Positions 53,347 to 62,356 of a stretch of 64,000 bases of DNA are shown in pieces. Under the pieces are notes generated by a model that saw only the letters and a list, made by a program, of their open reading frames with translations, did no database searches and was not told where the DNA came from. This DNA comes from DASXHY01 sp036272195 (GTDB lineage: Bacteria > Verrucomicrobiota > Verrucomicrobiia > Limisphaerales > DASXHY01), in NCBI GenBank assembly GCA_036272195.1, contig DATAZE010000019.1:1-64000 (forward strand). Reading direction: 5' to 3'. Each line of letters begins with the position of its first letter. Position 1 is the first letter of the stretch. A program made the position numbers and the translations under genes.

Positions 53347-53685
53347 AAGGTTCCTTGCTTTGCCTCTCCAGAGGCTTTGGGTTAACAACGCTCTAAAGTC
53401 TCCTTATGCCGGTAGCGTTTGTAAAACATAAAATGCTGATGCATACTTCAGATCGCCTTCAGCTTTAGCTGGCGGCGTCTGCTCCGCCCAATCCAATATC
53501 TTCAACAGGATTCCTATCAATATTAAGAACACACCCCTGTTCAGTATAACCAGCCGGCGGGACGCCGGTGCTCAAAGGTAAAGCGGACAACGTTTTATCT
53601 ATTGACCACGCGCCCTAATGGGCGACCCCTTTATGGAGTGGCACAAACTACAACAGTGACGAGCGAAATTGCTTTCAGAGCCCCG
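53347..53685. other. Intergenic region with hairpins
   Basis: About 340 bp. It holds the palindrome GCCTCTCCAGAGGC at 53362-53375, a GC hairpin CCGGC-GGGAC-GCCGG near 53552 that resembles an interspersed repeat, and a small hairpin CGCCC-TAAT-GGGCG near 53612. No gene is supported. Confidence 0.5.
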
Positions 53686-54141
53686 TTATTGCCAAATAAT
53701 TAAAGAGGCGATTCGATTTTCAATTGTTCCGCGGGAAACGCCGGTCATGTGTTTTCCATAAACAGGATCGTTGGGAAGATATTCTGCATCAACACCAGTT
53801 CGTATTACCGCACTGCCATCCCTAACCTGGATTGTCACTGTGACATATACCGTCGTGCGTTTATCCTTCATATAATCAATCCCCATAGTGGATCCGATAT
53901 CAACATCGGTGGGTGTTAAGGCCATTTGCCGCCGCTGAGTGGAAATAAAACCAGATGATTCGTCGGAAGAAGCGATTGAATATCCATCCTGAAAAAGCGC
54001 GAAGAGGGCCTTCTTAAAAACCATGGATTTGTCGCCAGTGACTGACGCAGTTACTTCGCGAGGTTGGATTTGAGGGCTCTTATCGGCGCTAGCGCAGCCA
54101 AGCAAAAAGAGAAACGGAATGATTAATAATGCTGATTTCAT
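53686..54141 (-). CDS. Lipoprotein of unknown function
   Basis: 151 residues. MKSALLIIPFLFLLGC is a clear lipoprotein signal (lipobox LLGC). The mature domain has alternating strands and helices (SMVFKKALFALFQDGYSIAS, GFISTQRRQMALTP, TTVYVTVTIQVRDGSAVIRT), as in small periplasmic lipoproteins whose N-terminal helix packs on a beta-sheet. The ATG at 54141 is the one that fits the signal; the frame continues 37 codons upstream. It follows the aspartic-protease-like gene on the same strand by 170 bp. Confidence 0.72.
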   Translation of the reverse strand: MKSALLIIPFLFLLGCASADKSPQIQPREVTASVTGDKSMVFKKALFALFQDGYSIASSDESSGFISTQRRQMALTPTDVDIGSTMGIDYMKDKRTTVYVTVTIQVRDGSAVIRTGVDAEYLPNDPVYGKHMTGVSRGTIENRIASLIIWQ

Positions 54142-54310
54142 AAAGTTATTGGAGTTATTCACATGGACAGAGTGCGTCCAACCGTACCCGGATGTTTCTT
54201 GCGTATGAGCCATGCCCGACTTTAATGAGGCGCCATTGACTGACAAGTGCAAATAGTGAGAACCGACCCCTTTGCGCCTGCGACCTTACAAGATGTTTGA
54301 GATGTTTGTG

Positions 54311-55516
54311 TTATTGCCTTATGCCAGCCTTATAGCGCTCGTAATTGGAATAAGCTTCGTTCTGACGGCCGTTGGGTTTCAGATAGATATTGCCGTTGAT
54401 GTTATCGAGCACCAAGTTGAAATGATTCAATATCTGGTTGCCTAATAACGTTCTGCGGCCTGAAGGTTTGGCTGGGTCCGCCGCACTGGTAACAATGTCT
54501 TTGAAAGTGACCCCGCCGAGCTTTGCGTTTAGGCGGACGATCTTTCTTCCGTTGACCATCTCTAATGGTTTCAATTCTTGCCAAACATTTTGCTGGTCAG
54601 TGAAGTCCTCAGCCAAGATCATGGTACCATCCCGGCCCGTATCGAATAAAAGCCAAAAAGGATAGGATTTACCACCGAATTCTACCACTGCCTGGATTTT
54701 GGGGCGATTCTCTTCAAACCAGACCGGCAGCTGCCGATAAAAACGATCCAGTTTCGGCAATCGGTCATGGACGACCAAACGAAGTCGATCGTAATCTATT
54801 TCAACCACCTTGTTTCTGAACAATGAATTGCCGATGATCAAGTCTTCGTTCGTGCCCATGTTACCAACTTGGGTCAAAGGCAAGTTGTTCCAGACAAGAT
54901 TTTGGAGTTGAAGAAGATTTGAGGAACTAAGCTGCTCTTTGTTGACCCCTTGGGAATTGCTCAGCATTGTGGAGCTATCGAATTTAATCCCTAACTTCGT
55001 TGCTGAAAGCTTGCTCACACAACACCCCCCAGCACCCAGGTCGAATTGAATCGTCACCTCTTGGGTCTGATTTAGCAGTCCTTTGAGATAGGCCCGTGAG
55101 CCCCTCAATTCTATCGGCATTTCAACCGCCCCATGATTCCCGGAATTGGTCGCATACCGCGCGTCTGGCGAATCAAGAGCCAAAATGCGGATCCAACATC
55201 GGTTCGTACCGTTGAGAAGTACAATAAAATCATTAGTTTGACCGTAGCGCGTCCGAAAACTTATTCGATCTTGATCTGTCTTAACAGCGACTCGCCTCGG
55301 CTCCCTGGGGACGTTAACAAAATAAACATCCGGATGAGCCTTCGGGTCTAGTTCCCAATTCACTCGGACATAGTCGCCGTCCTCGATTATCGCTCTCTGG
55401 CTGGTCGCCTTAATGACCGGCAGATCCCCCTGAGCGAAGGAAATTCCCGCACCTAAAACTCCTATCAGCAGAAACCCGTAAGCGTTTATAAAGGGGTTGG
55501 TTCTCACTATTTGCAC
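54311..55516 (-). CDS. Exported two-lobed aspartic protease-like protein
   Basis: 401 residues starting at GTG with a signal peptide (INAYGFLLIGVLGAGISFAQG). Two clan-AA-like lobes follow: the first has VTIQFDLGAGGCCVSKLSA (D-L-G in place of D-T-G) and ends near LIIGNSLFRNKVVEIDYD. The second has FWLLFDTGRDGTMILAEDF with the intact D-T-G and ends RTLLGNQILNHFNLVLDNINGNIYL. Each lobe carries the typical G-(N)-(S/Q)-L hydrophobic close. If the lobes act as a pair, only one catalytic Asp has its usual context, so activity is uncertain. Periplasmic location is expected. Confidence 0.72.
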   Translation of the reverse strand: MQIVRTNPFINAYGFLLIGVLGAGISFAQGDLPVIKATSQRAIIEDGDYVRVNWELDPKAHPDVYFVNVPREPRRVAVKTDQDRISFRTRYGQTNDFIVLLNGTNRCWIRILALDSPDARYATNSGNHGAVEMPIELRGSRAYLKGLLNQTQEVTIQFDLGAGGCCVSKLSATKLGIKFDSSTMLSNSQGVNKEQLSSSNLLQLQNLVWNNLPLTQVGNMGTNEDLIIGNSLFRNKVVEIDYDRLRLVVHDRLPKLDRFYRQLPVWFEENRPKIQAVVEFGGKSYPFWLLFDTGRDGTMILAEDFTDQQNVWQELKPLEMVNGRKIVRLNAKLGGVTFKDIVTSAADPAKPSGRRTLLGNQILNHFNLVLDNINGNIYLKPNGRQNEAYSNYERYKAGIRQ

Positions 55517-55795
55517 TGTTTCAATTTATTTTCGACTTTTGTTGGTGGTTAGAAGGTTGAACACATAACCCCAACTTCCCATTTGCAGCCGCGCGGCTAT
55601 CCATTTCAGTGACATCGTCGTTTCCTTTCGTAACCGTTGGGCCATTGCAATCTTTGCCTTGTCCCCCTTGGGCCGCAATGCCAATTGTAAGGGGTCGCCC
55701 CTTTTTTGTTCGAAGATTTCTGCATCCAAAATTGTCCGGGTGGCGGATATACTGCCGGCGGAACAAGACAGCGCGTGGAATCGGTTCAAAATCAG

Positions 55796-56398
55796 ATGTT
55801 GCGATTCGCGGGAAATGGCAGCCCTGAAGACTCGCAGGATGCAGAAGTGCGCGAAGACGCGCGCTTGTTGGCGGGCATTGCTGACGGTGATCAGCACGCG
55901 CTGGCGTCGCTTTACCGCCGGCGCGGAAGCCTGATTTACTCGCTGCTGGTTCGAATGCTGGTCAATGAAATGGAAGCACAAGATGCAATGCAAGATGCCT
56001 TTGTCGCAATCTGGCGGCGGGCGAATAAATACGATCCCTGCCGTTCTTCTCCGCTGGGCTGGATGGTGATGGTTGCTCGCGGGCTGGCGCTGGACAGGTT
56101 GCGCGCTCGATCACGCCGAAGTGTCAATCATGCTGCCTACGAACGCGAAGTCGTATCTCTCGAAATGGAAGTCAATGGCTCGCGGCCGACGGAGCGGGAT
56201 GAACTCGCGGCGGCTTGTGCTTCGGCGCTGCACGATTTGCCGGAAGCGCAGGGGCACGCGCTGCAACTGGCTTTTCTCCGCGGCTGGACGCACGAGGAAA
56301 TTGCCAGCGCCGCGGGCGAGCCGCTGGGCACGATCAAGGCGCGAATTCGGCGCGGTCTGCTGGCATTACGCAAAGCATTGAAGGATTACCATGCCTGA
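55796..56398 (+). CDS. ECF-type RNA polymerase sigma factor
   Basis: 200 residues. Region 2: ALASLYRRRGSLIYSLLVRM then EAQDAMQDAFVAIWRRANKYDP. Region 4: LHDLPEAQGHALQLAFLRGW, then THEEIASAAGEPLGTIKARI with the helix-turn-helix that reads -35 elements. Between them is MVMVARGLALDRLRAR. It belongs to the group-3/4 ECF sigmas with membrane anti-sigma partners. The stop overlaps the next gene's start by eight bases. ATG 55796 is taken as start; the frame runs upstream to 55706 without conserved character. Confidence 0.92.
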   Translation: MLRFAGNGSPEDSQDAEVREDARLLAGIADGDQHALASLYRRRGSLIYSLLVRMLVNEMEAQDAMQDAFVAIWRRANKYDPCRSSPLGWMVMVARGLALDRLRARSRRSVNHAAYEREVVSLEMEVNGSRPTERDELAAACASALHDLPEAQGHALQLAFLRGWTHEEIASAAGEPLGTIKARIRRGLLALRKALKDYHA

Positions 56399-57554
56399 CC
56401 TCCATTTGCCTGAAGACGAAGCGGCACTGTACGTGTTCGGCGGTCTGAGCGCCGAGGAGCGCCGTGAGTTCGAGACGCGGCTGGCGCAATCGGACGAGTT
56501 GCGTTCGCTGGTTCGCGAACTTGAGGAGGGAGCAGTGGCGCTGGCGCAGGCATCGCCACGAAGGCAGCCACCGCAACAGATTTGGAAACGGATTGAAAAA
56601 GCCGTGGCCAAGGAATCGAAAGCAACGGTGACGTTCCCGGTTTTTTGGGTCGGTTGGTTGCGTAATGGATGGGCGGCGGCGGCGCTGTGCTTGATCGGTT
56701 GGTTGCTCTACGCATTCCTGGCGAACCGGCATCCCACCGAAATTATCACATCAAAAATTCTCCAACCTCAAACCGTATCCGCAAATTCTAATCCGCCAGT
56801 GAGAACGCAGGTCGCCGCAGTGCCGTTGCGGGCCACGAACGTGGATCTGAAACTGTTGCAGGCGCGGGCGCAGGAAATCGGTGAGCTTCGCCGGAAGATT
56901 GCGCTAATGGAAATGGAGGCAGCACAGCTCTCGCGCTCGCTCGCCCGCCAAGGCGCCGCGCTGAGCGAATCAAATCGGATTAAGTTTTGTCAGCTCATTC
57001 CGGCTTCCTCCGCCAACGCCGATGCGAGCGCCCCGCCGCTTTCGCCCCGCTTGCAACACGCGATGTTGATGGCGATAGCACGCGAGCTTAATTGGTTGCC
57101 GGTTGAATCAAAATCAGGTGTCCAAACCGGCGGCGGGCCAGGCCAGACGTTGGTGAGCGTTGGGGGAGTTGATTTCGTGGATTTGCCGCCAAACACCAAC
57201 GGTGTGGCCTATCCAACACCGGTTCCGCAGCGCGCGCAAGCGGCCACGACGGAATCGTCAGACGCAACTATTCCAGTGTTCGTGGCCGGCAATAAGCTCG
57301 TGGTGGCCCTGGATTCGACCGTGGTGCCACCGGACAGTTCCGTGGCGTTCACTGTGACCGATGCCAACCAGAACCAAACTGGCGGCACGGTCACGCTCGG
57401 CGAAAACCCAATGGTGGTAACGATTCCCCTTTCCGACGCGTTCATACACAACGGCCTTATCGCGACATCAGACGGTTACCTGGCAGTGAGCTTCTCCTTG
57501 ACCTCATCCGGCGTATCCACCACGAGCTGGTTTTTTATGCCGACGTCCCCATGA
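56391..57554 (+). CDS. Membrane anti-sigma factor (RskA-like)
   Basis: 387 residues. The cytoplasmic N-terminus (MPDLHLPEDEAALYVFGGLS ... EERREFETRLAQSDELRSLV) has the RskA/ZAS-like helical fold but no Cys/His zinc motif. One transmembrane helix (GWAAAALCLIGWLLYAFLA, about 92-110) leads to a periplasmic domain with a coiled-coil-like segment and a beta-rich anti-sigma K_C-like end (VVALDSTVVPPDSSVAFTVT). It would hold the adjacent sigma factor inactive until a periplasmic signal or protease releases it. The eight-base overlap with the sigma gene supports the pairing. Confidence 0.85.
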   Translation: MPDLHLPEDEAALYVFGGLSAEERREFETRLAQSDELRSLVRELEEGAVALAQASPRRQPPQQIWKRIEKAVAKESKATVTFPVFWVGWLRNGWAAAALCLIGWLLYAFLANRHPTEIITSKILQPQTVSANSNPPVRTQVAAVPLRATNVDLKLLQARAQEIGELRRKIALMEMEAAQLSRSLARQGAALSESNRIKFCQLIPASSANADASAPPLSPRLQHAMLMAIARELNWLPVESKSGVQTGGGPGQTLVSVGGVDFVDLPPNTNGVAYPTPVPQRAQAATTESSDATIPVFVAGNKLVVALDSTVVPPDSSVAFTVTDANQNQTGGTVTLGENPMVVTIPLSDAFIHNGLIATSDGYLAVSFSLTSSGVSTTSWFFMPTSP

Positions 57555-57610
57555 TATTTCGATGACTTTCAGGCGCTCGCGCATCCACCAAAAATACAAA
57601 AGGAAAGATA

Positions 57611-58246
57611 ATGAAACAGACAATTCGGCTATTAGAGCATTTCCATCAAAGCTGTAGCGATGAGTTAAAATCGACTGACAACGGTCTTTTCGGTTTTTGG
57701 CGTCGTTTCGGCTCAGTTACAGGGTTTTTCAAACCTGCTCCTTCGCCGAAGCCTCGCCAAAAACCAAAAATCCTCGCTGCTCATCGCTACATCTTTTCTG
57801 TCAATGCTCTAAGACTCGCGCTGGCGGCTCTCCTGTTCGCCGCGACTTCACCCGCATTGCTGGCTGCGCCGCCCAACGCCGGAATTCAAGGGCGAGCCGC
57901 GCTTTACATTTCCTACGGCAAACCGGTCGAGGTAGCGCCGGGGGTGTGGGTGGGCGTGGGTGACCTGATGTTGCCGGTCGCGACTTCGTTTAATATATTG
58001 TCTGCGCGTTCCGGCCATAAAGTCGGGCACTTTTCAGTCGACGCAAGTGGTGCTTTTACCGTATCGCTGCCGCCCGGGAAGTATATCGTCGTTCCTGACA
58101 CGTTGACAGTCCGGGGTTTCCCGTCGTCGGATTCTATTTCGACGGATTCATTTGCGGTGACTGTTCGTGCCAGGAAGTTCGCTTACGCACTCATCCTCTA
58201 TTATCAGGGCGTTCCTTCCGGCGTGGCGGTTGGCATGACTCATTGA
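57611..58246 (+). CDS. Exported protein of unknown function with long N-region
   Basis: 211 residues. AGGAAAG is well placed before the ATG, so the start is secure. The first 64 residues are soluble and basic (RQKPKILAAHRYIFS), then a signal-like segment appears late (LRLALAALLFAATSPALLAA) followed by a beta-rich domain (GIQGRAALYISYGKPVEV, GHFSVDASGAFTVSLPPGKY) like a carboxypeptidase-regulatory/transthyretin-type fold. The unusual N-region may slow or target export. It is 56 bp behind the anti-sigma gene and is likely regulated with it. Confidence 0.6.
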   Translation: MKQTIRLLEHFHQSCSDELKSTDNGLFGFWRRFGSVTGFFKPAPSPKPRQKPKILAAHRYIFSVNALRLALAALLFAATSPALLAAPPNAGIQGRAALYISYGKPVEVAPGVWVGVGDLMLPVATSFNILSARSGHKVGHFSVDASGAFTVSLPPGKYIVVPDTLTVRGFPSSDSISTDSFAVTVRARKFAYALILYYQGVPSGVAVGMTH

Positions 58247-58647
58247 GCGTGATGGCCGTTGAATTGATCCAGCACACGGGTGATGCTCGTTTCGCTCGCC
58301 GCGCTTTGCGCGAAAGTGAAGGGTTGATAGGATTGATTCGCCGGGGTAGCCCTCTCGGGATCGGGTAACCTCGCGCTAATGTCTTCGACGCCTTTGGTGT
58401 CGTTCGTAGGTGGCGCGCTGGCGTGGGACCAAATCCCTCGTTTCGGGTTTTGAGTTTTAGCCGCCGCCAGCGTTTTCGTATTTTACATTTGCGCGATCTG
58501 ATTGGAGTTTCGGTTGCGACCGCATAAATGAGGAACTACAAACCGATGCTTTAAGGAGAGGGCCGCTTTGAAGCTTGACCGGAAATGGGTGCGCCTATAA
58601 AAGAACATTCAGTTCAACCATTTAGACGTCGGATCAATCAGGAGTTT
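58247..58647. other. Intergenic region
   Basis: About 400 bp between two plus-strand genes. I see no gene. There is only a weak inverted repeat (GGTTGCGACC near 58512) and the ribosome site CAGGAG at 58639-58644 for the next gene. Confidence 0.5.
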
Positions 58648-59142
58648 ATGAGCATATCGATAAAACAAACTATTGGATTGTGCGCGCTGGTTCTCGCGGT
58701 TGCCCTGGCCACTGGGGGATGCAAATCCGCTCCCAAACCGGTGCCGTGGAATGTCAGTATCACCAAGACGACGCCTGCCTCCATCGAAGTCGATTTGGTC
58801 GGGGTGACAGAAAGTGAGAAGCATTTTATCGACGGCTTGAGCATGGACAGTTACTGGCCCAACAGCCCGGTGCGTCGTGATGCCGAAAAGAACATGATGA
58901 CGAAAATTCTCAAGACGAACGAGCCGTGGCTGATCACCCGCGATGATCCGCATTGGGAAAAGTGGACGAAACGCGGCGTGACGACGTTGTATGTGGTGGC
59001 CAATCTTCCGGTGCCGAATGGTCTGTGGAAAGTAGCGTTGCCGCTGGATAAAAAGTCGTGGGATGCCAAAAACCACACGCTGGAGATAGAAATTCAAAAC
59101 ACGCTGATTCGCGTGAACACCCCGGAGAACGCGCGGAATTAA
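58648..59142 (+). CDS. Lipoprotein of unknown function
   Basis: 164 residues. CAGGAG lies just before the ATG at 58648. MSISIKQTIGLCALVLAVAL followed by ATGGC is a lipoprotein signal. The mature part is mixed alpha/beta (VPWNVSITKTTPASIEVDLV, EPWLITRDDPHWEKWTKRG, TTLYVVANLPVPNGLWKVAL, HTLEIEIQNTLIRVNT) and loosely recalls small secretion-system lipoproteins, but the evidence is too thin to assign. It is 110 bp upstream of the pseudokinase-repeat gene on the same strand and may belong with it. Confidence 0.7.
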   Translation: MSISIKQTIGLCALVLAVALATGGCKSAPKPVPWNVSITKTTPASIEVDLVGVTESEKHFIDGLSMDSYWPNSPVRRDAEKNMMTKILKTNEPWLITRDDPHWEKWTKRGVTTLYVVANLPVPNGLWKVALPLDKKSWDAKNHTLEIEIQNTLIRVNTPENARN

Positions 59143-59252
59143 ATCAGGCGCCAGCAAAAGATGGGCCGCAGATGAAGCCGAGTGCTTTACTTCTGCCTTG
59201 AGGATGGCATTCATCGTGCTAGGCAGATCCCGCAGGATCCTGAGGCCTTGTC

Positions 59253-62168
59253 ATGCCAACATTTGGTGATTATACGACCATTGGCGAGCCTGTGGCAGTG
59301 GTGGAAGAACGTGGACACGTTTCATCTGTTTGGCAGGCTCGGTTAAGCGGCGCCAGTGATGGGCGTTTGTACGCCATCAAGGCGTACTCCCCGCGCCGTC
59401 GTGCATCCAAGGAAGGCGAAAGCACGGAGGTGCTGGAAAATGATCGCCGCCTGGAGTTCATAGCGGGCATCAAGGAGCTTAAAAAGGCCCAGACCGATAG
59501 TGGAGGCTGTCTCGCGCCAGTTCATGCTTTTGGCATGGCGCCGGAAGGGGCCTGGTTCGCCACGGATTTTTATCCCCGTTCGCTCAAGAGCTGGATCAAC
59601 CTGCGTGTGCGGGTTGATGTTCCGGCGTTGCGGCACCTGATGGCGAGCGTGGCGGCCAGTTGTCTCGCGCTGAAACGCGCGCGCGGTTTTTCCCACGGCA
59701 ACCTGAAAACGAGCAACATTTTCCTGGCCGGGAAGCCACGGCCGTTGCGGAGCACGCCGCTGTTCATTTCCGATCCTTATCCCGCGTCTTCAACACAACT
59801 CGCGCGGCTCGATGCGACCGATCGCCACGCGGCCGGGGAATTGTTGAACCAGACGGCCGAGGTGCAGGATTTGCGGGCCATCGGCGAATTGCTCCTGCAG
59901 TTGGTCGAGGGCCGTCTGATTGGGAACACTTACGATTATAATTATCCGGTGGAGAGGTCGCCCGCGTGGGACCAGTTGGGACGCGAGGGTGAACATTGGC
60001 GGGAGCAGTGCAACCGGCTGCTCGATCCGCAACTGACGCTGGAAAAAATCAACCTCGAATCGCTCGCGAAGGAATTTCGGCCGAGCGCGATGCCGGGGAG
60101 ACTTGCGGTGGTCGCCGGTGGTGTGGCGGTGATTTGCCTGGTGGGCGGCGGGATTTTTTATGCGGTGTCGCTTCACGGCAGAAAAAAGGCGGCGGAATTT
60201 CAAAATGCTTTGCGCGCGGCTTCCGACGCGTTGGACCACACGAACTTTGCCGTGGCGCAACAACAGATTCAGCAGGCGCTGGGGCAGAGTCCTTCCGACG
60301 CGCAGGCGTTGAAATTGAAGGAGCAAATTCAACAGGCGCTGGAAGGCCGTTACAGCGCGGCACTGGAATCGGCGCAGGCGCGGTTGAGCGCGGGGGATTT
60401 TGACAATGCAATCGCGCTGGCGAAACAGGCGCAGGAATACAAGCCCGCGGATAAAGCCGCCGGTGACATCGTGAGCGCGGCGGGGCGGGAGCAGAAATTC
60501 CGCACCACGACCAATGATGCGTGGGTGGCGTTCAGGCAATCGAATTACGATCACGCGCTGGAGCTTGCGGAACAGGCGGTGGGAATCAAACCTGACGACG
60601 CGGCGGCGATCTCGTTGCGCGACCAGGCGCGCAGCAACCAGGCAAACATCCAGTTGCTCACCACGAAGAAAGAGGAATATCAGAACGAGATGACCCAGGC
60701 GCGCGCCGCTTCCGCGGGCGGCGATTACTCGAATGCGGTGGCGCACGCTGATGTCGCGTTGGGAATTATTCCGGGTGACCGAGAGGCGCAGGCGTTGAAA
60801 AAAGACGCGCAGAGCCGGTTGGGGGAGGAAATCTCCCAGAGTCAGCAGAGGGAAAATTTCCGGCAGATTCTCGCCTCGGCGCAGAAGGCATTTGACCAGA
60901 CCAATTATACGAATGCGATCACGCTGGCGGACCAGGCATTGGGCATGTCTCCGCGAGACGCCAACGCGCGGAAGTTGCGGGACGACGCGGAGAATCAATT
61001 GAAGCAACTTCAGACGGCCGCGGACCAAAACCGGAAGTACCAGGACACGATGGCGAACGCGCGCAGGGCCATGCAAACGAACGGTTACGCCCTGGCCATT
61101 ACGTTATGCGATCAGGCCCTGGGCATCGTGCGCGGGGATGATGCAGCGACAAAATTGCGCCAGGACGCGCAAAAAAGCCAGGATGCACTGGTTTCGGCGC
61201 GCGAGAACGAAGCGAAGTTCCAGGCCGCGATGAAGCAGGCGTCGGCGGCCGCAAATGGCGGGGATTATTCCAACGCGGTTTTGTACGCGAACCAGGCGTT
61301 GACGATCAAGCCGCAGGATTCCGGCGCCAAAGATTTGCTGACGGGCGCACAATCAAAACTGGATGCGGCCAGGACAGCGCAGGAATCGGCCCAGAAATAT
61401 CAAACCGCGATAGCGGAGGCGCAGGGGGCGTTCGACCAGGGCAAATATGACGTTGCTTCCCGGCAGGCCGACGCGGCTTTGGCGAGCAAAAGCAACGATC
61501 CGAAAGCCACGAGTTTGAAACAACAGGTGGTGGACATACAGTCAGCGCAAAGTTGCCTGGCAAACGGCGATTTCGATACGGCTTCATCCTTATGCGCCAA
61601 GTACCCAAATATTCCTGTGTTCGCCAGTTTGGGGCAGAAGGTTAGCGTGCCCAGAAACGCTCTCGTGGATGCGAAGGGGCGGTTCAGTGCCGGCGATTAT
61701 TCCTTTATCGGAAAATTGGAAGCGAGCGATTATGCCAAGACGGCGGCTTTTGCCACGCTGCTGACGAGCGCGAAAAGCGAAAATCAGACTTTGCTCAACC
61801 TGGAAAAATTGACGAACGCCCCGGCGAATTGGACGGCGGCAAACACCGCCCTGCAGGCGGTGGCTCCGGCGGTGTCGGTAAAACCGCCCTTCCGGGAAAT
61901 AGCGAATTGGGTGGAGTTGAATAATCCGGTCAAGAACCTCGAAAGAGATTTGGAAGTGTTGCAGGTTTGGATGGGGCGGCGAAGTCCGGCGAACACTATT
62001 ATAGACAGAGGCACTGGCAAACCCGCGAGACGGCTGGATCCCGGGACGGATATTGGGCCGTATCGGGTTTACGAGGAGCAATTGAAAACGAAGTTCTCGC
62101 AGGCGGGAGTGTTGCCGGCCCACGCCAAGGATTTTAAAGACATCGAAGCCACGATGGATTTGTTGTAA
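59253..62168 (+). CDS. Membrane pseudokinase with eight TPR-like repeats
   Basis: 971 residues. N-terminus (1-285): protein-kinase fold with Lys43 in YAIKAYSP; the catalytic loop is H148-G-N-L-K-T-S-N (canonical H-R-D-L-K-P-x-N), so the catalytic Asp is Asn150, and DFG is replaced in FISDPYP. Phosphotransfer is not expected. A transmembrane helix (LAVVAGGVAVICLVGGGIFYAV, about 287-308) follows. Then come eight TPR-like units, each with a pattern such as AQKAFDQTNYTNAITLADQALGMSPRD split over repeats; five consecutive units are exactly 60 residues long. The last 150 residues are a separate domain (ending FKDIEATMDLL). The kinase-like domain would face the cytoplasm and the repeats the periplasm. 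It is flanked by a lipoprotein and an outer-membrane protein, consistent with an envelope complex. Confidence 0.8.
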   Translation: MPTFGDYTTIGEPVAVVEERGHVSSVWQARLSGASDGRLYAIKAYSPRRRASKEGESTEVLENDRRLEFIAGIKELKKAQTDSGGCLAPVHAFGMAPEGAWFATDFYPRSLKSWINLRVRVDVPALRHLMASVAASCLALKRARGFSHGNLKTSNIFLAGKPRPLRSTPLFISDPYPASSTQLARLDATDRHAAGELLNQTAEVQDLRAIGELLLQLVEGRLIGNTYDYNYPVERSPAWDQLGREGEHWREQCNRLLDPQLTLEKINLESLAKEFRPSAMPGRLAVVAGGVAVICLVGGGIFYAVSLHGRKKAAEFQNALRAASDALDHTNFAVAQQQIQQALGQSPSDAQALKLKEQIQQALEGRYSAALESAQARLSAGDFDNAIALAKQAQEYKPADKAAGDIVSAAGREQKFRTTTNDAWVAFRQSNYDHALELAEQAVGIKPDDAAAISLRDQARSNQANIQLLTTKKEEYQNEMTQARAASAGGDYSNAVAHADVALGIIPGDREAQALKKDAQSRLGEEISQSQQRENFRQILASAQKAFDQTNYTNAITLADQALGMSPRDANARKLRDDAENQLKQLQTAADQNRKYQDTMANARRAMQTNGYALAITLCDQALGIVRGDDAATKLRQDAQKSQDALVSARENEAKFQAAMKQASAAANGGDYSNAVLYANQALTIKPQDSGAKDLLTGAQSKLDAARTAQESAQKYQTAIAEAQGAFDQGKYDVASRQADAALASKSNDPKATSLKQQVVDIQSAQSCLANGDFDTASSLCAKYPNIPVFASLGQKVSVPRNALVDAKGRFSAGDYSFIGKLEASDYAKTAAFATLLTSAKSENQTLLNLEKLTNAPANWTAANTALQAVAPAVSVKPPFREIANWVELNNPVKNLERDLEVLQVWMGRRSPANTIIDRGTGKPARRLDPGTDIGPYRVYEEQLKTKFSQAGVLPAHAKDFKDIEATMDLL

Positions 62169-62356
62169 ATTTCCAACCCAGTCAGCGAATTTTTGACTTA
62201 CTTCATTGGATACGGATTTTCCGGATAAGTTGCCGGTAATTATACGGTTAAACGAAGAAAAGGGTGGACATAAAATTGCGTACACTATAAAACCCACAGC
62301 GGAAGTTGTTTTTTCCGAACCCAATCAGTAGTGAACGTTAACTCATCCATTGTCTT

